A stretch of 64,000 bases of DNA from Arthrobacter hankyongi. Lineage in GTDB: Bacteria > Actinomycetota > Actinomycetes > Actinomycetales > Micrococcaceae. Positions 1 through 11,059 of this stretch are shown in pieces. A program made the position numbers and the translations under genes. The stretch is taken from NCBI RefSeq assembly GCF_022012395.1, contig NZ_JAKLTQ010000008.1, forward strand, positions 1 to 64,000. Direction: 5' to 3'. Position 1 is the stretch's first letter. Each line of letters begins with the position of its first letter. The notes under the pieces were generated by a model that was given only the letters and a program-made list of their open reading frames with translations, was not told the DNA's origin and searched no databases.

Positions 1-1059
1 GTCGCCGCGGCGGCGCTCGCCCTGGACCTGGGTGGCGTCGCGGATCTCGCCCACGAGCACCTCCAGCACGTCCTCCAGGAAGAGCACACCCATGGTCTGC
101 CCCTCGGGGCTGATCACGCGCGCCAGGTGTGAACCGGTACGCTGCATGGCGGCCAGCGCATCCTCGATTTCGTCGTCCGGTCCCAGATTCGCCAGGGTGC
201 GGACCTTACCCACCGAAACCGGGCTCCGGAAGCCCTCCTCGGGGATGGTCATCACGTCCTTCAGGTGCAGGTAGCCGGTCAGGTCCGAGCTGCCGTCAGC
301 CACCGGGAAGCGCGAGAAGCCGGTGCGGCGCACCATCCGCTCGAACTCTTCGGGCGTGGCGTCCACATCAAGGGTCACCAGCTCCTCGAGCGGGACCATC
401 ACGCTGCGCGCCGTCTGGCCGGAGAACTCCAGCGAACTAGAGATCAGGCCGGACTCATCGTCCACCAGGCCGTGGCGGGTGGACTCCTTGACGATGGATT
501 GGACCTCCTCCAGGGTGAAGGTGGAGCTCACCTCGTCCTTGGGCTGAATACCCATCAGGCGCAGGATGTGGTTGGCGGACCAGTTGAGCACGCTGATCAC
601 CGGCCGGACCGCCTTGGAGGCGTAGACCAGCGGCGGCGCCAGCAGCAGGGCCGCCTTGTCCGCACTGGACACCGAGATGTTCTTCGGAACCATCTCGCCC
701 AGGGTCACATGCAGGAACGTCACAAGCAGCAGGGCCACCAGGAACGAGATGCCGTAGGAGACCTCATGCGGGATACCCGCCCATTGTTCCAGCGGCACCA
801 GGAGCAGTTCCTTGATGGCCGGCTCGGCCACGTTCAGGATCAACAGCGAGCAGACGGTGATGCCCAGCTGGGCACAGGCCAGCATCAGGGATACATGCTC
901 CATGGCCCAGAGCGTGATTTTGGCCCGCCGGCCACCGCTGTCGGCCAGCGGCTCGATCTGGCTCCGGCGCGCCGACATGATGGCGAATTCCGCACCGACA
1001 AAAAACGCATTGCCGATCAGCAGGACGACAAGCCAGAAGATACCCGCTTCCGCGTTCAT
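1..1059 (-). CDS. CNNM/CorC-HlyC family membrane protein (partial, runs off the window)
   Basis: 353 codons are read without a stop, so the C-terminus lies outside the window. The first ~190 residues form a DUF21 (CNNM) transmembrane domain with several long hydrophobic stretches; a CBS-domain pair follows from about residue 200 (SGQTARSVMVPLEELV). The C-terminal CorC_HlyC domain would lie beyond the edge. Family members are linked to magnesium or cobalt transport and are often misnamed haemolysins; the substrate here is unknown. The ATG at 1059 overlaps the stop of the upstream paralogue by four bases (ATGA), so the two are probably translated together. Paired CNNM genes of this kind are common in actinobacteria. 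Confidence 0.88.
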   Translation of the reverse strand, partial: MNAEAGIFWLVVLLIGNAFFVGAEFAIMSARRSQIEPLADSGGRRAKITLWAMEHVSLMLACAQLGITVCSLLILNVAEPAIKELLLVPLEQWAGIPHEVSYGISFLVALLLVTFLHVTLGEMVPKNISVSSADKAALLLAPPLVYASKAVRPVISVLNWSANHILRLMGIQPKDEVSSTFTLEEVQSIVKESTRHGLVDDESGLISSSLEFSGQTARSVMVPLEELVTLDVDATPEEFERMVRRTGFSRFPVADGSSDLTGYLHLKDVMTIPEEGFRSPVSVGKVRTLANLGPDDEIEDALAAMQRTGSHLARVISPEGQTMGVLFLEDVLEVLVGEIRDATQVQGERRRGD

Positions 1060-2390
1060 CGCCCGCTCCCCTCGTCGCTGCTGTCAGTGGCTGGCTGCGG
1101 CGCCGGGATGAACCGGACGCGGTCCACCCGGCGGCCATCCATCCGCTCCACTTCCAGGACCCCGCCCTCGACGGCGACGGTGTCCCCGACCGCGGCGATC
1201 CGGCCCAGCCCCGCCATGATGAACCCGCCCACGGTTTCGTAACTGGCCTCATCCGGCACGGTGAGCGCAGGGATCTGCTCGGATACCTCGTCCGGGCGCA
1301 TCAGCCCGGGAAAATACCAGTTGCCGGTGGCGCTTTGCAGCACGCCGGGCTTGACCCGGTCATGCTCGTCCTTGACTTCGCCGACGATTTCCTCGACCAG
1401 GTCCTCCAGCGTTACCACGCCGGCGGTGCCGCCGTATTCGTCCAGGACGACGGCGAACTGCAGGTTCGCGGCGCGAAGCTCACCGAGCAGCGAGTCCAGA
1501 TGCACGGTTTCGGGCACCCGGAGCACCTCGGACATGATCGCCGCGGCCGCCAGTGTGGGGCGTTTCTGCCGCGGCACGGCGATGGCCTTCTTCAGATGGG
1601 CCACACCGCGCACGTCGTCCGGGGAATCCCCGAGGATCGGGAAGCGCGAAAAACCGGTCCGGCGCGCCACCGCCACCAGCTCCGCCACACTCTGGTCCGC
1701 ATCGATGAACTCGACCCGGATCCGGGGAGTCATCACGTCCGCGGCCGTGCGGCCGGAAAAGGTCAGCGTGCGGGACAGGAACGTGGCGGTCCCCGCATCC
1801 AGCGTGCCCATCTCGGCCGAGCGGCGCACCAGCGAGGCCAGTTCGGATGGGGTGCGAGCACCCGAAAGCTCTTCCTTCGCTTCCAGTCCAAACAGGTGCA
1901 GGACTTTGTTGGCGAAGCCATTGAGCACCACGATGGCCGGTTTGAAGATGGCGGTGAAAACCAGCTGCGGGCGCGCCACCGCCTTGCCGACGGCCATCGG
2001 CAGCGCGATGGAGGCGTTCTTGGGCACCAGTTCGCCGAGCAGCATGGAGAGCAGCGTGGCCACGACCATGGCAATGATGACGGCGGTGGGCTCAACCACG
2101 GCCGCCGGCAGACCGGCGGCCGTCAGCGGCCCCCGCAGCAGGGCACTGAAGGAGGGCTCGAGCAGGAAGCCGGTCAACAGCGTAGTCAGGGTAATGCCCA
2201 GCTGGCAGCTGGACAGCTGGGTGGAGAGTGACTTAAGGCACCGCATCAGCGGCACTGCGGCCTTGTCCCCGTTGTCGATGGCGCGCTGGACCGTGGGCTG
2301 GTCCAGGGCGACCAGGGCGAATTCGACGGCAACAAAGAATCCGGTGCCCAGGATCAGGAGCAAACCGGCGGCGATCTGGAGCCATTCCAT
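1056..2390 (-). CDS. CNNM/CorC-HlyC family membrane protein
   Basis: 444 residues. An N-terminal DUF21 domain (residues 1-~190) starts with a membrane segment (LQIAAGLLLILGTGFFVAVE). Two CBS domains follow at about 205-335 (motifs TAADVMTPRIRVEF and VVLDEYGGTAGVVTLEDLVE), and a C-terminal CorC_HlyC domain at ~350-430. The architecture is complete and of normal length. It is the promoter-proximal gene of a two-gene operon with the paralogue at 1-1059, overlapping it by four bases. Family proteins are proposed Mg2+/Co2+ transporters or regulators of transport; the actual ion cannot be read from the sequence. Confidence 0.9.
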   Translation of the reverse strand: MEWLQIAAGLLLILGTGFFVAVEFALVALDQPTVQRAIDNGDKAAVPLMRCLKSLSTQLSSCQLGITLTTLLTGFLLEPSFSALLRGPLTAAGLPAAVVEPTAVIIAMVVATLLSMLLGELVPKNASIALPMAVGKAVARPQLVFTAIFKPAIVVLNGFANKVLHLFGLEAKEELSGARTPSELASLVRRSAEMGTLDAGTATFLSRTLTFSGRTAADVMTPRIRVEFIDADQSVAELVAVARRTGFSRFPILGDSPDDVRGVAHLKKAIAVPRQKRPTLAAAAIMSEVLRVPETVHLDSLLGELRAANLQFAVVLDEYGGTAGVVTLEDLVEEIVGEVKDEHDRVKPGVLQSATGNWYFPGLMRPDEVSEQIPALTVPDEASYETVGGFIMAGLGRIAAVGDTVAVEGGVLEVERMDGRRVDRVRFIPAPQPATDSSDEGSGR

Positions 2391-2720
2391 TAGCTGGCTC
2401 CTCCCGCGCGGCCGGCCCGGAAGCCGGGCGGCAAATACTCAGGCCCTCGCGGAGGGTGGTCGTCCGGATCCGGACTGGAAGGCTCCTGTCCGGCCGCTCC
2501 GGCGGCAGGCAGCGAGTGATGGGCACGTGTACGGGGTCTGCCGGTGCTGGGTGGGACTGCCTTGGTGCATGCCGCAGTGGGCGAGGCAGACGTCACGGAC
2601 CGGCGCCTAGAATAGCTGTCCATTGTCATTAAATGCTATCAGCCGGACCGTGCACTCCGCCCGGCCGCCGGCCGTTAACAGGGTGTCCAGCCTTCGTTTG
2701 ATCTGCAGGAAGTTCCGCGG
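2391..2720. other. Intergenic region upstream of the CNNM gene pair
   Basis: About 330 bases between the start of the CNNM gene (minus) and the end of guaB1 (minus). It must carry the promoter of the CNNM pair and any terminator of guaB1. I see no convincing -35/-10 pair, hairpin with a T-run, or small gene. The stretch around 2620-2645 is locally AT-rich and is the likeliest promoter site. Confidence 0.4.
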
Positions 2721-4249
<1,529 letters not shown>

Positions 4250-4337
4250 CAGATTGTGCCGCCGCGGCAGTCCCGCGCCGGCACCCGGTCACCAGCCCGG
4301 CCGAAAGTGCCGGCCGGCGTAGCAGTAGATCAGGTAA

Positions 4338-4368
4338 TTGGCCGTACTCCCCGAAGTGTTACTAGACT
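4338..4368 (+). promoter_or_regulatory. Possible kgd promoter
   Basis: TTGGCC at 4338-4343 and TAGACT at 4363-4368 are separated by 19 bases, about 135 bases upstream of the kgd start. Both boxes are weak and the spacing is long, so this is only the best candidate in the 328-base divergent region between guaB1 and kgd. Confidence 0.3.
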
Positions 4369-4503
4369 GGCTTGAGGTCCAAATCTTGCGCGCCGGCACG
4401 CGCCCGCAGTTGCCTCGGCTTGCGGCAAGGCCACGGGAGTACGCAGTTTCAAGGCGCGCAATTGGACGGGCAAGCGGCAACTGATGGAAGAGGCGTAAAC
4501 AAA

Positions 4504-7500
4504 GTGCCAGAGCATCCCAACCTTCGTCTACCCGAGGAATTCGGTGGCAACGAATGGCTCGTTGATGAGATCTACGAGCAGTACCTCCAGGATAAGAATT
4601 CGGTGGACCGGAAGTGGTGGAGCATCTTCGAATCCGCTACCGAGGCTGCGCCTGCCGGCAACAGCGCCCCGGCCACCTCCCCCGCGGCCGAACCCAGCAC
4701 CAGCACCAAGGCACTTCCCGTGATCAGGCAGGCGGTCTCCCCGGCCGCCGATGGCACCGTTGCCGGCACGGCGCGGATTCCCGCCGATCCCGCCCCCGCC
4801 CCGAACACTTCCACGACGGTGTCGGTATCCGCCCCCATTCCCGTCCAGCCGGCCCCCGCCGCGCAGGCGCCCGCACCGAAGGCTTCCGCCCCGAAGTCCG
4901 CCCCCATTCCCGCCCAGCTTCCCAAGTCCACGCCGAGCGCGAAGACCGAAGAGGACACCGTCTCCGTGCTGCGCGGGCCGGCCAAGGCCATCGCCACCAA
5001 CATGGACCAGAGCCTGAGCGTGCCGACGGCGACCACCGTGCGCGCTGTCCCGGCGAAGCTGCTGATCGACAACCGGGTGGTCATCAATTCCAACCTCGCC
5101 CGCGCCCGTGGCGGCAAGGTGTCGTTCACGCACCTGATCGGCTACGCGGTGGTCAAGGCACTGGGCCAGTTCCCCAGCCAGAACGTGCACTATGACGAGG
5201 TCGACGGGAAGCCCGTGGCCGTCCAGCCCGCCCATGTGAACTTCGGCATCGCCATCGACATGCCCAAGCCCGACGGCTCCCGCCTGCTTGTTGTCCCGAA
5301 CATCAAGAAGGCCGAGACGATGAACTTCTCGGAGTTCTGGCACACGTACGAGGCCCTGATCAAGCGTGCCCGCAACGGCCAGCTGACCGCCGACGACTAT
5401 GCCGGCACCACTGCCTCGCTGACCAACCCGGGCGGCATCGGCACGGTGCACTCCGTGCCGCGCCTGTCCAAGGGCCAGGCCACCATCATCGGCGTCGGCG
5501 CCCTCGAGTACCCGGCCGAGTTCCGCGGTTCGAGCGAAAAGACGCTTGCCCTGCAGGGCGTGGGCAAGATCATCACCCTGACGTCCACCTACGACCACCG
5601 CGTCATCCAGGGCGCCGGTTCGGGCGAGTTCCTGCGCCTGGTCGAATCCCTCCTGCTCGGCGAGCAGGGCTTCTACGACGAGATCTTCGAAGCGCTGCGC
5701 ATTCCGTACGAGCCGGTGCGCTGGCACGCTGACAACCAGGTCGACGTGGAGCTGCAGGTCAACAAGATTGCCCGCATCCAGCAGCTGGTCCATGCCTACC
5801 GTGTGCGCGGCCACCTGATGGCGGACACCAACCCGCTCGAATACGTCCAGCGCAAGCACCCGGACCTGGACATCCTCACCTACGGCCTGACCCTGTGGGA
5901 CCTGGACCGCGAATGGGTGACCGGCGGCTTCGGCGGCAAGCCGCGGCTGAAGCTGCGCGACATCCTGGGCGTGCTGCGCGATGCCTACTGCCGCACCACC
6001 GGTGTGGAGTACATGCACATCCAGGACCCGGAAGAGCGCAAGTGGTTCCAGGACGAGCTTGAGCGGCCCTATGCCAAGCCCAGCCGGGAAGAACAGCTGC
6101 GGATCCTGGGCAAGCTCAACGCCGCGGAAGCGTTCGAGACTTTCCTGCAGACCAAGTTCGTGGGCCAGAAGCGCTTCTCGCTCGAGGGCGGCGAGTCGCT
6201 GATTCCGCTGCTGGACGCCGTCATCTCCGACGCGGCCGACGACGGACTGGACGAGGTCGCCATCGGCATGGCGCACCGCGGCCGGCTGAACGTGCTGACC
6301 AACATCGCCGGGAAGACCTACGCCCAGGTCTTCCGCGAGTTCGAGGGCACCCAGGACCCGCGCAGCGTGCAGGGCTCCGGCGACGTAAAGTACCACCTGG
6401 GCACCGAGGGCACGTTCACCTCGGACAGCGGCAACGCAACCCGGGTCTACCTGGCCGCGAACCCGTCCCACCTCGAGGCCGTTGACCCGGTCCTCGAGGG
6501 CATCGTCCGCGCCAAGCAGGACCGTCTGGACCAGGGCGCCACCGGCGTCTTCCCGGTGCTGCCGATCATGATCCACGGCGACGCGGCCTTCGCCGGCCAG
6601 GGCGTGGTGGCGGAGACGCTGAACCTTTCCCAGCTGCGCGGCTACCGCACCGGCGGCACCATCCACATCGTGGTGAACAACCAGATCGGCTTCACCACCT
6701 CGCCGCAGTCCTCACGCTCCTCGGTGTACTCCACCGATGTGGCGAAGATGATCCAGTCCCCGGTCTTCCATGTGAACGGCGACGACCCCGAGGCCGTGGT
6801 CCGCGTGGCCCAGCTGGCATACGAATACCGCCAGCGCTTCCACAAGGACGTCGTCATCGACATGGTCTGCTACCGCCGGCGCGGCCACAACGAGGGCGAC
6901 GACCCCTCGATGACCCAGCCGATGATGTACAACCTGATCGAAGCCAAGCGCTCCACCCGCAAGCTGTACACCGAGGCCCTGGTCGGCCGCGGCGACATCA
7001 CGCAGGACGAAGCGGACCAGGCACTGCGCGACTACCAGGAGCGCCTGGAGCGGGTGTTCGCCGAGACCCATGCCGCCCAGACGTCGCCGATCCCGATCGT
7101 GACCAAGGACGCGGCCGCGGTGAGCGACCTGGAGCGTCCGCGCTCCCAGCAGAAGGAAGACACGGCGCACGTCCCGGGCAGCACTGCGATCACCGCCGAC
7201 ACCCTGGCCTACATCGGCAAGGCGCACATCAATGTGCCCGAGGGCTTCACCATCCACCCGAAGCTCAAGGCCCTGCTGGAAAAGCGCGAACAAATGTCCC
7301 GCGAGGGCGGCATCGACTGGGGCTTTGGCGAAATTGCCGCCTTCGGTTCGCTGCTGATGGAGGGTGTCCCGGTCCGGCTTGCCGGCCAGGACTCCCGCCG
7401 CGGCACGTTCGTCCAGCGCCACGCTGTCTTCCACGACCGCGCCACCGGCGGCGAGTGGGCCCCGCTGACCCACCTCACCCCGGACCAGGCCAAGCTGTGG

Positions 7501-8334
7501 ATCTACGACTCGCTGCTGTCCGAATACGCCGCCCTCGGCTTCGAGTACGGCTACTCGGTGGAGCGCCCGGACGCGCTGGTGCTCTGGGAGGCGCAGTTCG
7601 GTGACTTCGTCAACGGCGCACAGACCGTCATCGACGAATTCATCTCCTCCGCGGAACAGAAGTGGGGCCAGCGCTCCTCGCTGGTCATGCTGCTGCCGCA
7701 CGGCTACGAAGGCCAGGGCCCGGACCACTCCTCGGCCCGGATCGAGCGCTTCCTGCAGCTGTGCGCCGAGGACAACCTGGTGGTGGCCAACCCGACCACC
7801 CCGGCCTCGCACTTCCACCTGCTGCGCCGGCAGGCCTACAGCAAGCCCAGCAAACCGCTGATCGTCTTCACGCCGAAGCAGCTGCTGCGCCTGAAGGCCG
7901 CTGCCTCCTCGGTGGAGGAATTCACCCAGGGCAGCTTCCGTCCGGTGCTGCCGGAGGTCGAAGCCCTTAATCCGGCAGTGGTGGACCGCGTCGTCCTGGT
8001 GTCCGGGCGCCTGTACTACGATCTGGTTGCTGCCCGCCGGAAGAACGGTGACACCCGCACCGCCGTCGTGCGGGTCGAGCAGCTTTACCCGCTGCCGATC
8101 GAGGAGATCAAGGCGGAGCTGGCCAAGTACCCGAACGCCGAGTATGTCTGGGCCCAGGACGAGCCAGCCAACCAAGGCCCGTGGCCGTTCATCGGCCTTC
8201 ACCTGCCCGATCTGCTGGACAAGGAGATCCGCCTGGTCTCGCGGCAGGCGTCGGCGGCAACCTCCACCGGTTCCGCCAAGCGTCACGCCGTTGAGCAGGA
8301 TGTGCTGGTCAAGAAGGCTTTCGAGCGCCGATAG
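4504..8334 (+). CDS. kgd: Multifunctional 2-oxoglutarate metabolism enzyme (2-oxoglutarate decarboxylase/dehydrogenase E1 fused to E2-like domain)
   Basis: 1,276 residues, the normal size for actinobacterial Kgd/SucA fusions. Order: a short E1 N-terminal segment ([15 protein letters not shown]), an Ala/Pro-rich linker to ~residue 150, an E2-type acyltransferase core (~175-400, with TYDHRVIQG), then the thiamine-diphosphate E1 part ([13 protein letters not shown] at ~588, [11 protein letters not shown] at ~692, VVNNQIGF at ~722) to the end. It feeds 2-oxoglutarate into the TCA cycle at the succinyl-transfer step. It has no lipoyl domain, as in the family, so it relies on shared E2/E3 partners. 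I chose GTG at 4504, with GGAAGAGG upstream, because homology begins there; an open frame extends upstream to 4372. Confidence 0.95.
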   Translation: MPEHPNLRLPEEFGGNEWLVDEIYEQYLQDKNSVDRKWWSIFESATEAAPAGNSAPATSPAAEPSTSTKALPVIRQAVSPAADGTVAGTARIPADPAPAPNTSTTVSVSAPIPVQPAPAAQAPAPKASAPKSAPIPAQLPKSTPSAKTEEDTVSVLRGPAKAIATNMDQSLSVPTATTVRAVPAKLLIDNRVVINSNLARARGGKVSFTHLIGYAVVKALGQFPSQNVHYDEVDGKPVAVQPAHVNFGIAIDMPKPDGSRLLVVPNIKKAETMNFSEFWHTYEALIKRARNGQLTADDYAGTTASLTNPGGIGTVHSVPRLSKGQATIIGVGALEYPAEFRGSSEKTLALQGVGKIITLTSTYDHRVIQGAGSGEFLRLVESLLLGEQGFYDEIFEALRIPYEPVRWHADNQVDVELQVNKIARIQQLVHAYRVRGHLMADTNPLEYVQRKHPDLDILTYGLTLWDLDREWVTGGFGGKPRLKLRDILGVLRDAYCRTTGVEYMHIQDPEERKWFQDELERPYAKPSREEQLRILGKLNAAEAFETFLQTKFVGQKRFSLEGGESLIPLLDAVISDAADDGLDEVAIGMAHRGRLNVLTNIAGKTYAQVFREFEGTQDPRSVQGSGDVKYHLGTEGTFTSDSGNATRVYLAANPSHLEAVDPVLEGIVRAKQDRLDQGATGVFPVLPIMIHGDAAFAGQGVVAETLNLSQLRGYRTGGTIHIVVNNQIGFTTSPQSSRSSVYSTDVAKMIQSPVFHVNGDDPEAVVRVAQLAYEYRQRFHKDVVIDMVCYRRRGHNEGDDPSMTQPMMYNLIEAKRSTRKLYTEALVGRGDITQDEADQALRDYQERLERVFAETHAAQTSPIPIVTKDAAAVSDLERPRSQQKEDTAHVPGSTAITADTLAYIGKAHINVPEGFTIHPKLKALLEKREQMSREGGIDWGFGEIAAFGSLLMEGVPVRLAGQDSRRGTFVQRHAVFHDRATGGEWAPLTHLTPDQAKLWIYDSLLSEYAALGFEYGYSVERPDALVLWEAQFGDFVNGAQTVIDEFISSAEQKWGQRSSLVMLLPHGYEGQGPDHSSARIERFLQLCAEDNLVVANPTTPASHFHLLRRQAYSKPSKPLIVFTPKQLLRLKAAASSVEEFTQGSFRPVLPEVEALNPAVVDRVVLVSGRLYYDLVAARRKNGDTRTAVVRVEQLYPLPIEEIKAELAKYPNAEYVWAQDEPANQGPWPFIGLHLPDLLDKEIRLVSRQASAATSTGSAKRHAVEQDVLVKKAFERR

Positions 8335-8342
8335 GTAAGATG

Positions 8343-8381
8343 GTGGGTGGGGTGCCAGCAGCACCCCACCCACTTTCTTTT
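8343..8381 (+). terminator. Rho-independent terminator of kgd
   Basis: A perfect 13-bp GC-rich stem (8343-8355 pairing with 8361-8373) with a five-base loop is followed by TTTCTTTT. It begins eight bases after the kgd stop codon. Confidence 0.85.
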
Positions 8382-8432
8382 AAACAAAATTCCGCCCATG
8401 CCAACTAGCGGGTATCGAGCAGAAAGCAGCTT

Positions 8433-9032
8433 GTGGAGCAACGCAAAATCAGGATTGCCGCCGTCGGTGACGAGCTGCTGGCCGGCGCCGGGGATCCCCG
8501 GGCGCTGGGCTGGCTGGGCCGGACACTTGCCCGGACCAATCCCGCGCCGGCCTCCCTGGTGACCTTCACGCTGGCCTCCCCCAATGAAGGCACCGAGGAG
8601 CTCGCGGGCCGGTGGCTGCAGGAAGCCGGGCGCCGCTTCGATGACGGCTTCGAAAACCGTCTGGTCATCGGCCTCTCCAGCCGGGACCTGGATCTGGGCC
8701 TGACCACCGCGCGCAGCCGGCTGAACCTGGCCAACATCCTCGACGGCGCCTCGCAGTTGAGCATCCGGGTGTTCGTGGTGGGCCCGCCCCCGGGCCTGGA
8801 CCCGGAGCGTAACCTCCGGCTGGCCGAGCTGTCGACTGCCTTCGGCGATGTAACCACGCGGCGCAAGCATGTCTACGTGGACACCTTCACACCACTGCTC
8901 AACCACGGGCAGTGGCGCACGGATCTGGCCGCCAACGGCGGCGGTCCCGGACAGGCCGGCTACGGGCTGATGGCGTGGCTCGTGTTGCACCGCGGCTGGT
9001 ACCAGTGGCTGGAATTGCCCGAGCCGGCGTAG
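8433..9032 (+). CDS. GDSL/SGNH hydrolase-like protein lacking the catalytic serine
   Basis: 199 residues with an SGNH-type layout: block I near residue 12, a Gly block near residues 51-55, and a late block near 178-188 (GGGPGQAGYGLMAWLV). Block I reads GDELLAG where active GDSL enzymes have GDSxxxG, so the nucleophilic Ser is Glu. The late block lacks the DxxH signature. The fold assignment is supported but ordinary esterase activity is not. The GTG at 8433 has a modest AGAAAG upstream. It stands alone after the kgd terminator. It may be a non-catalytic or altered member of the family. Confidence 0.65.
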   Translation: MEQRKIRIAAVGDELLAGAGDPRALGWLGRTLARTNPAPASLVTFTLASPNEGTEELAGRWLQEAGRRFDDGFENRLVIGLSSRDLDLGLTTARSRLNLANILDGASQLSIRVFVVGPPPGLDPERNLRLAELSTAFGDVTTRRKHVYVDTFTPLLNHGQWRTDLAANGGGPGQAGYGLMAWLVLHRGWYQWLELPEPA

Positions 9033-9078
9033 TACGGACCGCACAGTTTCCACGCATCGCCGGTTAGCACGTCACCGG

Positions 9079-9114
9079 CTCCCAAACCCCGCTTCGCTCG
9101 GTTCGGGGCCCTCG
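9079..9114. repeat. REP-like palindromic intergenic repeat, copy 1
   Basis: The stretch starting CTCCCAAACCCCGCTTCGCT is imperfectly palindromic and matches a second copy at 14240-14277 over about 37 bases (shared CTCCCAAACC, CTCGGTT and GGGCCC-type segments). Both lie in short intergenic gaps just upstream of a gene. Confidence 0.5.
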
Positions 9115-9187
9115 CCGGTTAGGCTGGGCCGCTGAGGGTGTGGAAGACTGTTACCCGGTTATTATCCAGCCACGTAAGGAGGCAGCA

Positions 9188-9262
9188 ATGAGCAAGCGTG
9201 CACGCAAGCGCCGTGACCGTAAGCGCGGCGGCGCAAACCACGGCAAGCGCCCCAACACCTGA
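9188..9262 (+). CDS. 50S ribosomal protein bL37
   Basis: A 24-residue, highly basic protein beginning MSKRARKRRDRK and ending NHGKRPNT. This matches the tiny actinobacterial ribosomal protein bL37 seen in mycobacterial ribosome structures, where it is bound to 23S rRNA. A strong Shine-Dalgarno AAGGAGG (9176-9182) sits five bases before the ATG. It lies convergent to rsrA-sigR. The gene is short enough to be missed by ordinary gene finders. Confidence 0.88.
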   Translation: MSKRARKRRDRKRGGANHGKRPNT

Positions 9263-9281
9263 GCAGCCGGTCCACCGGACT

Positions 9282-9342
9282 GCAGGTATTGCACAGAACC
9301 CCCGCGGCAACTCTGCCGGCGGGGGTTCTGTGCAATACCTGC
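9282..9342. terminator. Bidirectional hairpin between bL37 and rsrA
   Basis: A perfect 24-bp inverted repeat (9282-9305 with 9319-9342) around a 13-base loop, placed between the convergent ends of the bL37 gene and rsrA. There is no T-run on either side, so termination efficiency is uncertain. The stem is unusually long for a terminator. Confidence 0.7.
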
Positions 9343-9352
9343 GGAGATACGC

Positions 9353-9616
9353 TCACACGACGCTGGCGGGCTCCACGTGGCTGATCTGGGCCAGGATGCG
9401 CTCCTTGAGGGTCTGCGGCGCAGCCTCCCGGCAGGAGCGCTTGACCACATCGCGGATCAGGCACTCCAGGTTGTATTCCTTGGCGCACTCAGGGCAGGAC
9501 TCCAGATGTGACTGGATTTCCCTGACGTCCTCGCGCGAGAGTACGCCGTCGACGTATTCGTAGATTCGCTTCATGCGTTCGTCATCGCAATCGCCCAAGC
9601 CCTGGCAGTCGCTCAT
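9353..9616 (-). CDS. rsrA: Anti-sigma factor RsrA (zinc, thiol-responsive)
   Basis: 87 residues with the zinc-binding anti-sigma (ZAS) signature HLESCPEC at residues ~37-44 and further Cys residues at ~51 and 62 (Cys51 in NLECLI, KRSCRE). In Streptomyces and mycobacteria (RshA) this protein binds SigR/SigH in reducing conditions and releases it when its cysteines form disulfides, switching on mycothiol and thioredoxin genes. Its ATG overlaps the sigR stop by four bases (ATGA), the usual coupling. No extra domain is seen. Confidence 0.93.
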   Translation of the reverse strand: MSDCQGLGDCDDERMKRIYEYVDGVLSREDVREIQSHLESCPECAKEYNLECLIRDVVKRSCREAAPQTLKERILAQISHVEPASVV

Positions 9617-10416
9617 TTGCCGTTCTCCTGTTGTGTCCCGGCGGTGGTGTCCGTCTTCTCTGGCCGCCGAATGCCGCGTTCGGCTGCATAGTCCGCGAGC
9701 AGCTCACGTAGCATTTTGCGCCCGCGGTGCAGGCGGGACATCACCGTTCCGATAGGGGTGTTCATGATTTCCGATATTTCCTTGTAGGCAAAGCCCTCCA
9801 CATCGGAAAAGTAGACGGCCAACCTGAATTCTTCCGGAATGGACTGCAGCGCGTCCTTCACATCAGAATCCGGCAGATGGTCCAAGGCCTCCGCTTCGGC
9901 AGACCGCAGCCCCGTGGCAGTGTGCGAAGCGGCCTGGTACATCTGCCAGTCCTCCACCTGGTCCGTGTTGGACTGCTGCGGCTCACGCTGACGCTTGCGG
10001 TAGAGGTTGATATAGGTATTCGTCAGGATCCGGTACAGCCAAGCCTTAAGGTTGGTCCCGGGCTTGTACTGGTGAAAGGCGGCAAACGCCTTGGCGTAAG
10101 CCTCCTGGACCAGATCCTCCGCGTCGCTCGGATTGCGCGCCATGCGCATGGCCGCGGAATACAGCTGGTCCACGTACTGCATGGCATCACGCTCAAAACG
10201 GGCAACTCGCTCGTCGGCCGTTTCTTCAGTTTCGTTCCCGGGTCCTGCACCGGAAGCAGCCTGGGACGCCCGAGAGGCGGCAAGCTGCCCGTTGTCGGCC
10301 ATGACCTCGGCTTCGGAATTGTCGGTAGTCATTGGCTCCAAGTCTACGCTTGGCACCGTCGATACCGGCCGCGGCACCATAAAGTCCTTGGTCGGTTCGG
10401 TGATCGCTGCTGACAC
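9613..10416 (-). CDS. sigR: RNA polymerase sigma factor SigR/SigH (ECF, disulfide stress)
   Basis: 267 residues from the GTG at 10416. Region 2 ([56 protein letters not shown]) and region 4 ([37 protein letters not shown]) are intact. The GTG has AGGAAGGGGAGG just upstream, giving a ~70-residue acidic extension before region 2. A second start, ATG at 10332 (GGAG upstream), would give a shorter form. Streptomyces SigR is also made in long and short forms. A consensus SigR promoter lies 90-115 bases upstream, so the pair is probably autoregulated. Confidence 0.93.
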   Translation of the reverse strand: MSAAITEPTKDFMVPRPVSTVPSVDLEPMTTDNSEAEVMADNGQLAASRASQAASGAGPGNETEETADERVARFERDAMQYVDQLYSAAMRMARNPSDAEDLVQEAYAKAFAAFHQYKPGTNLKAWLYRILTNTYINLYRKRQREPQQSNTDQVEDWQMYQAASHTATGLRSAEAEALDHLPDSDVKDALQSIPEEFRLAVYFSDVEGFAYKEISEIMNTPIGTVMSRLHRGRKMLRELLADYAAERGIRRPEKTDTTAGTQQENGK

Positions 10417-10504
10417 CGGGCCTCCCCTTCCTGACCTCATGGCTTTCCACGCCCGCATCCCGCCGGCCCGGAGGTGTGCCGGATGCAGTGCTTCCACTTA
10501 GGGC

Positions 10505-10530
10505 AACGGCCACCGGTCCCACACTATTCC
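10505..10530 (-). promoter_or_regulatory. SigR/SigH-type promoter upstream of sigR
   Basis: On the minus strand GGAAT (10526-10530) is followed after exactly 18 bases by GTT (10505-10507). This matches the published SigR/SigH consensus GGAAT-N18-GTT. It would place the transcript start just before 10500, about 80 bases upstream of the GTG start, and implies autoregulation. Confidence 0.8.
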
Positions 10531-10979
10531 CGTCGTTTTCGGCCCCCAGGCAACCGCCGCGACCGTCCGGACCGCGCAAAGCCTCCCCGAAGGTGCAGGA
10601 CCTTTTCAAAGTCCGGAGCGTCGTGGCGGGAAATCGCCACCTATCAGTTCCGGCCGTCCGGCCTGGCCATGTGGCCCAAAACTCCACGCGGAAAAGTCCG
10701 CCTACCTGGTGCGGGCCGGCGCCCGCGCCGCGGCCGGTACACCGTCGTCTCCGGTATTGGCCCGGCTGCCGTCCGGCAACAAGACCGACATGCCGGCCCG
10801 AAGGCAGGACACGATCGGACACCGGAGGCCGCCGTGTGCCGGTTCCCGGCTGCCTCCGCCTCCGGCCGGGCATGACGGCGCCGGGCCGCGCCTACCCCGG
10901 ACAGGGCACCAGTTCTGCCCGAAGGTGTGCCCCGGAGTCAAAAGTGCAAAACTAGAGACCAGTACCACGGTGCTGACTT
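10531..10979. other. Intergenic region between sigR and the DoxX gene
   Basis: About 450 bases between divergent genes. Apart from the SigR promoter at its left edge and the DoxX promoter at its right edge I see no convincing gene. A short inverted repeat GTGGCG/CGCCAC occurs near 10620-10640. Open frames here are GC-rich, without ribosome binding sites or recognisable protein. Confidence 0.4.
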
Positions 10980-11008
10980 TTGTCAGTTCCGACCAGTCGT
11001 TGTATTCC
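10980..11008 (+). promoter_or_regulatory. Putative promoter of the DoxX gene
   Basis: TTGTCA (10980-10985) and TATTCC (11003-11008) with a 17-base spacer, 52 bases before the ATG. The -35 overlaps a small inverted repeat CTGAC/GTCAG (10972-10986). Confidence 0.45.
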
Positions 11009-11059
11009 TTGTAAGTTTGCGCTGCCGGCCCACCGGCAGCACTACGCCAGGAGGCACCT

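Noticed and set aside
4528-6666. A 712-codon open frame antisense to kgd
   Set aside because: It mirrors the codon structure of kgd in GC-rich DNA, has no recognisable protein and no ribosome site. The other long antisense frames over aroA, rsgA, livG and the desulfurase are rejected for the same reason.
10476-10955. A 159-codon plus-strand frame upstream of the DoxX gene
   Set aside because: Arg/Pro-rich composition without a motif, overlapping the SigR promoter; typical of GC-rich non-coding DNA.
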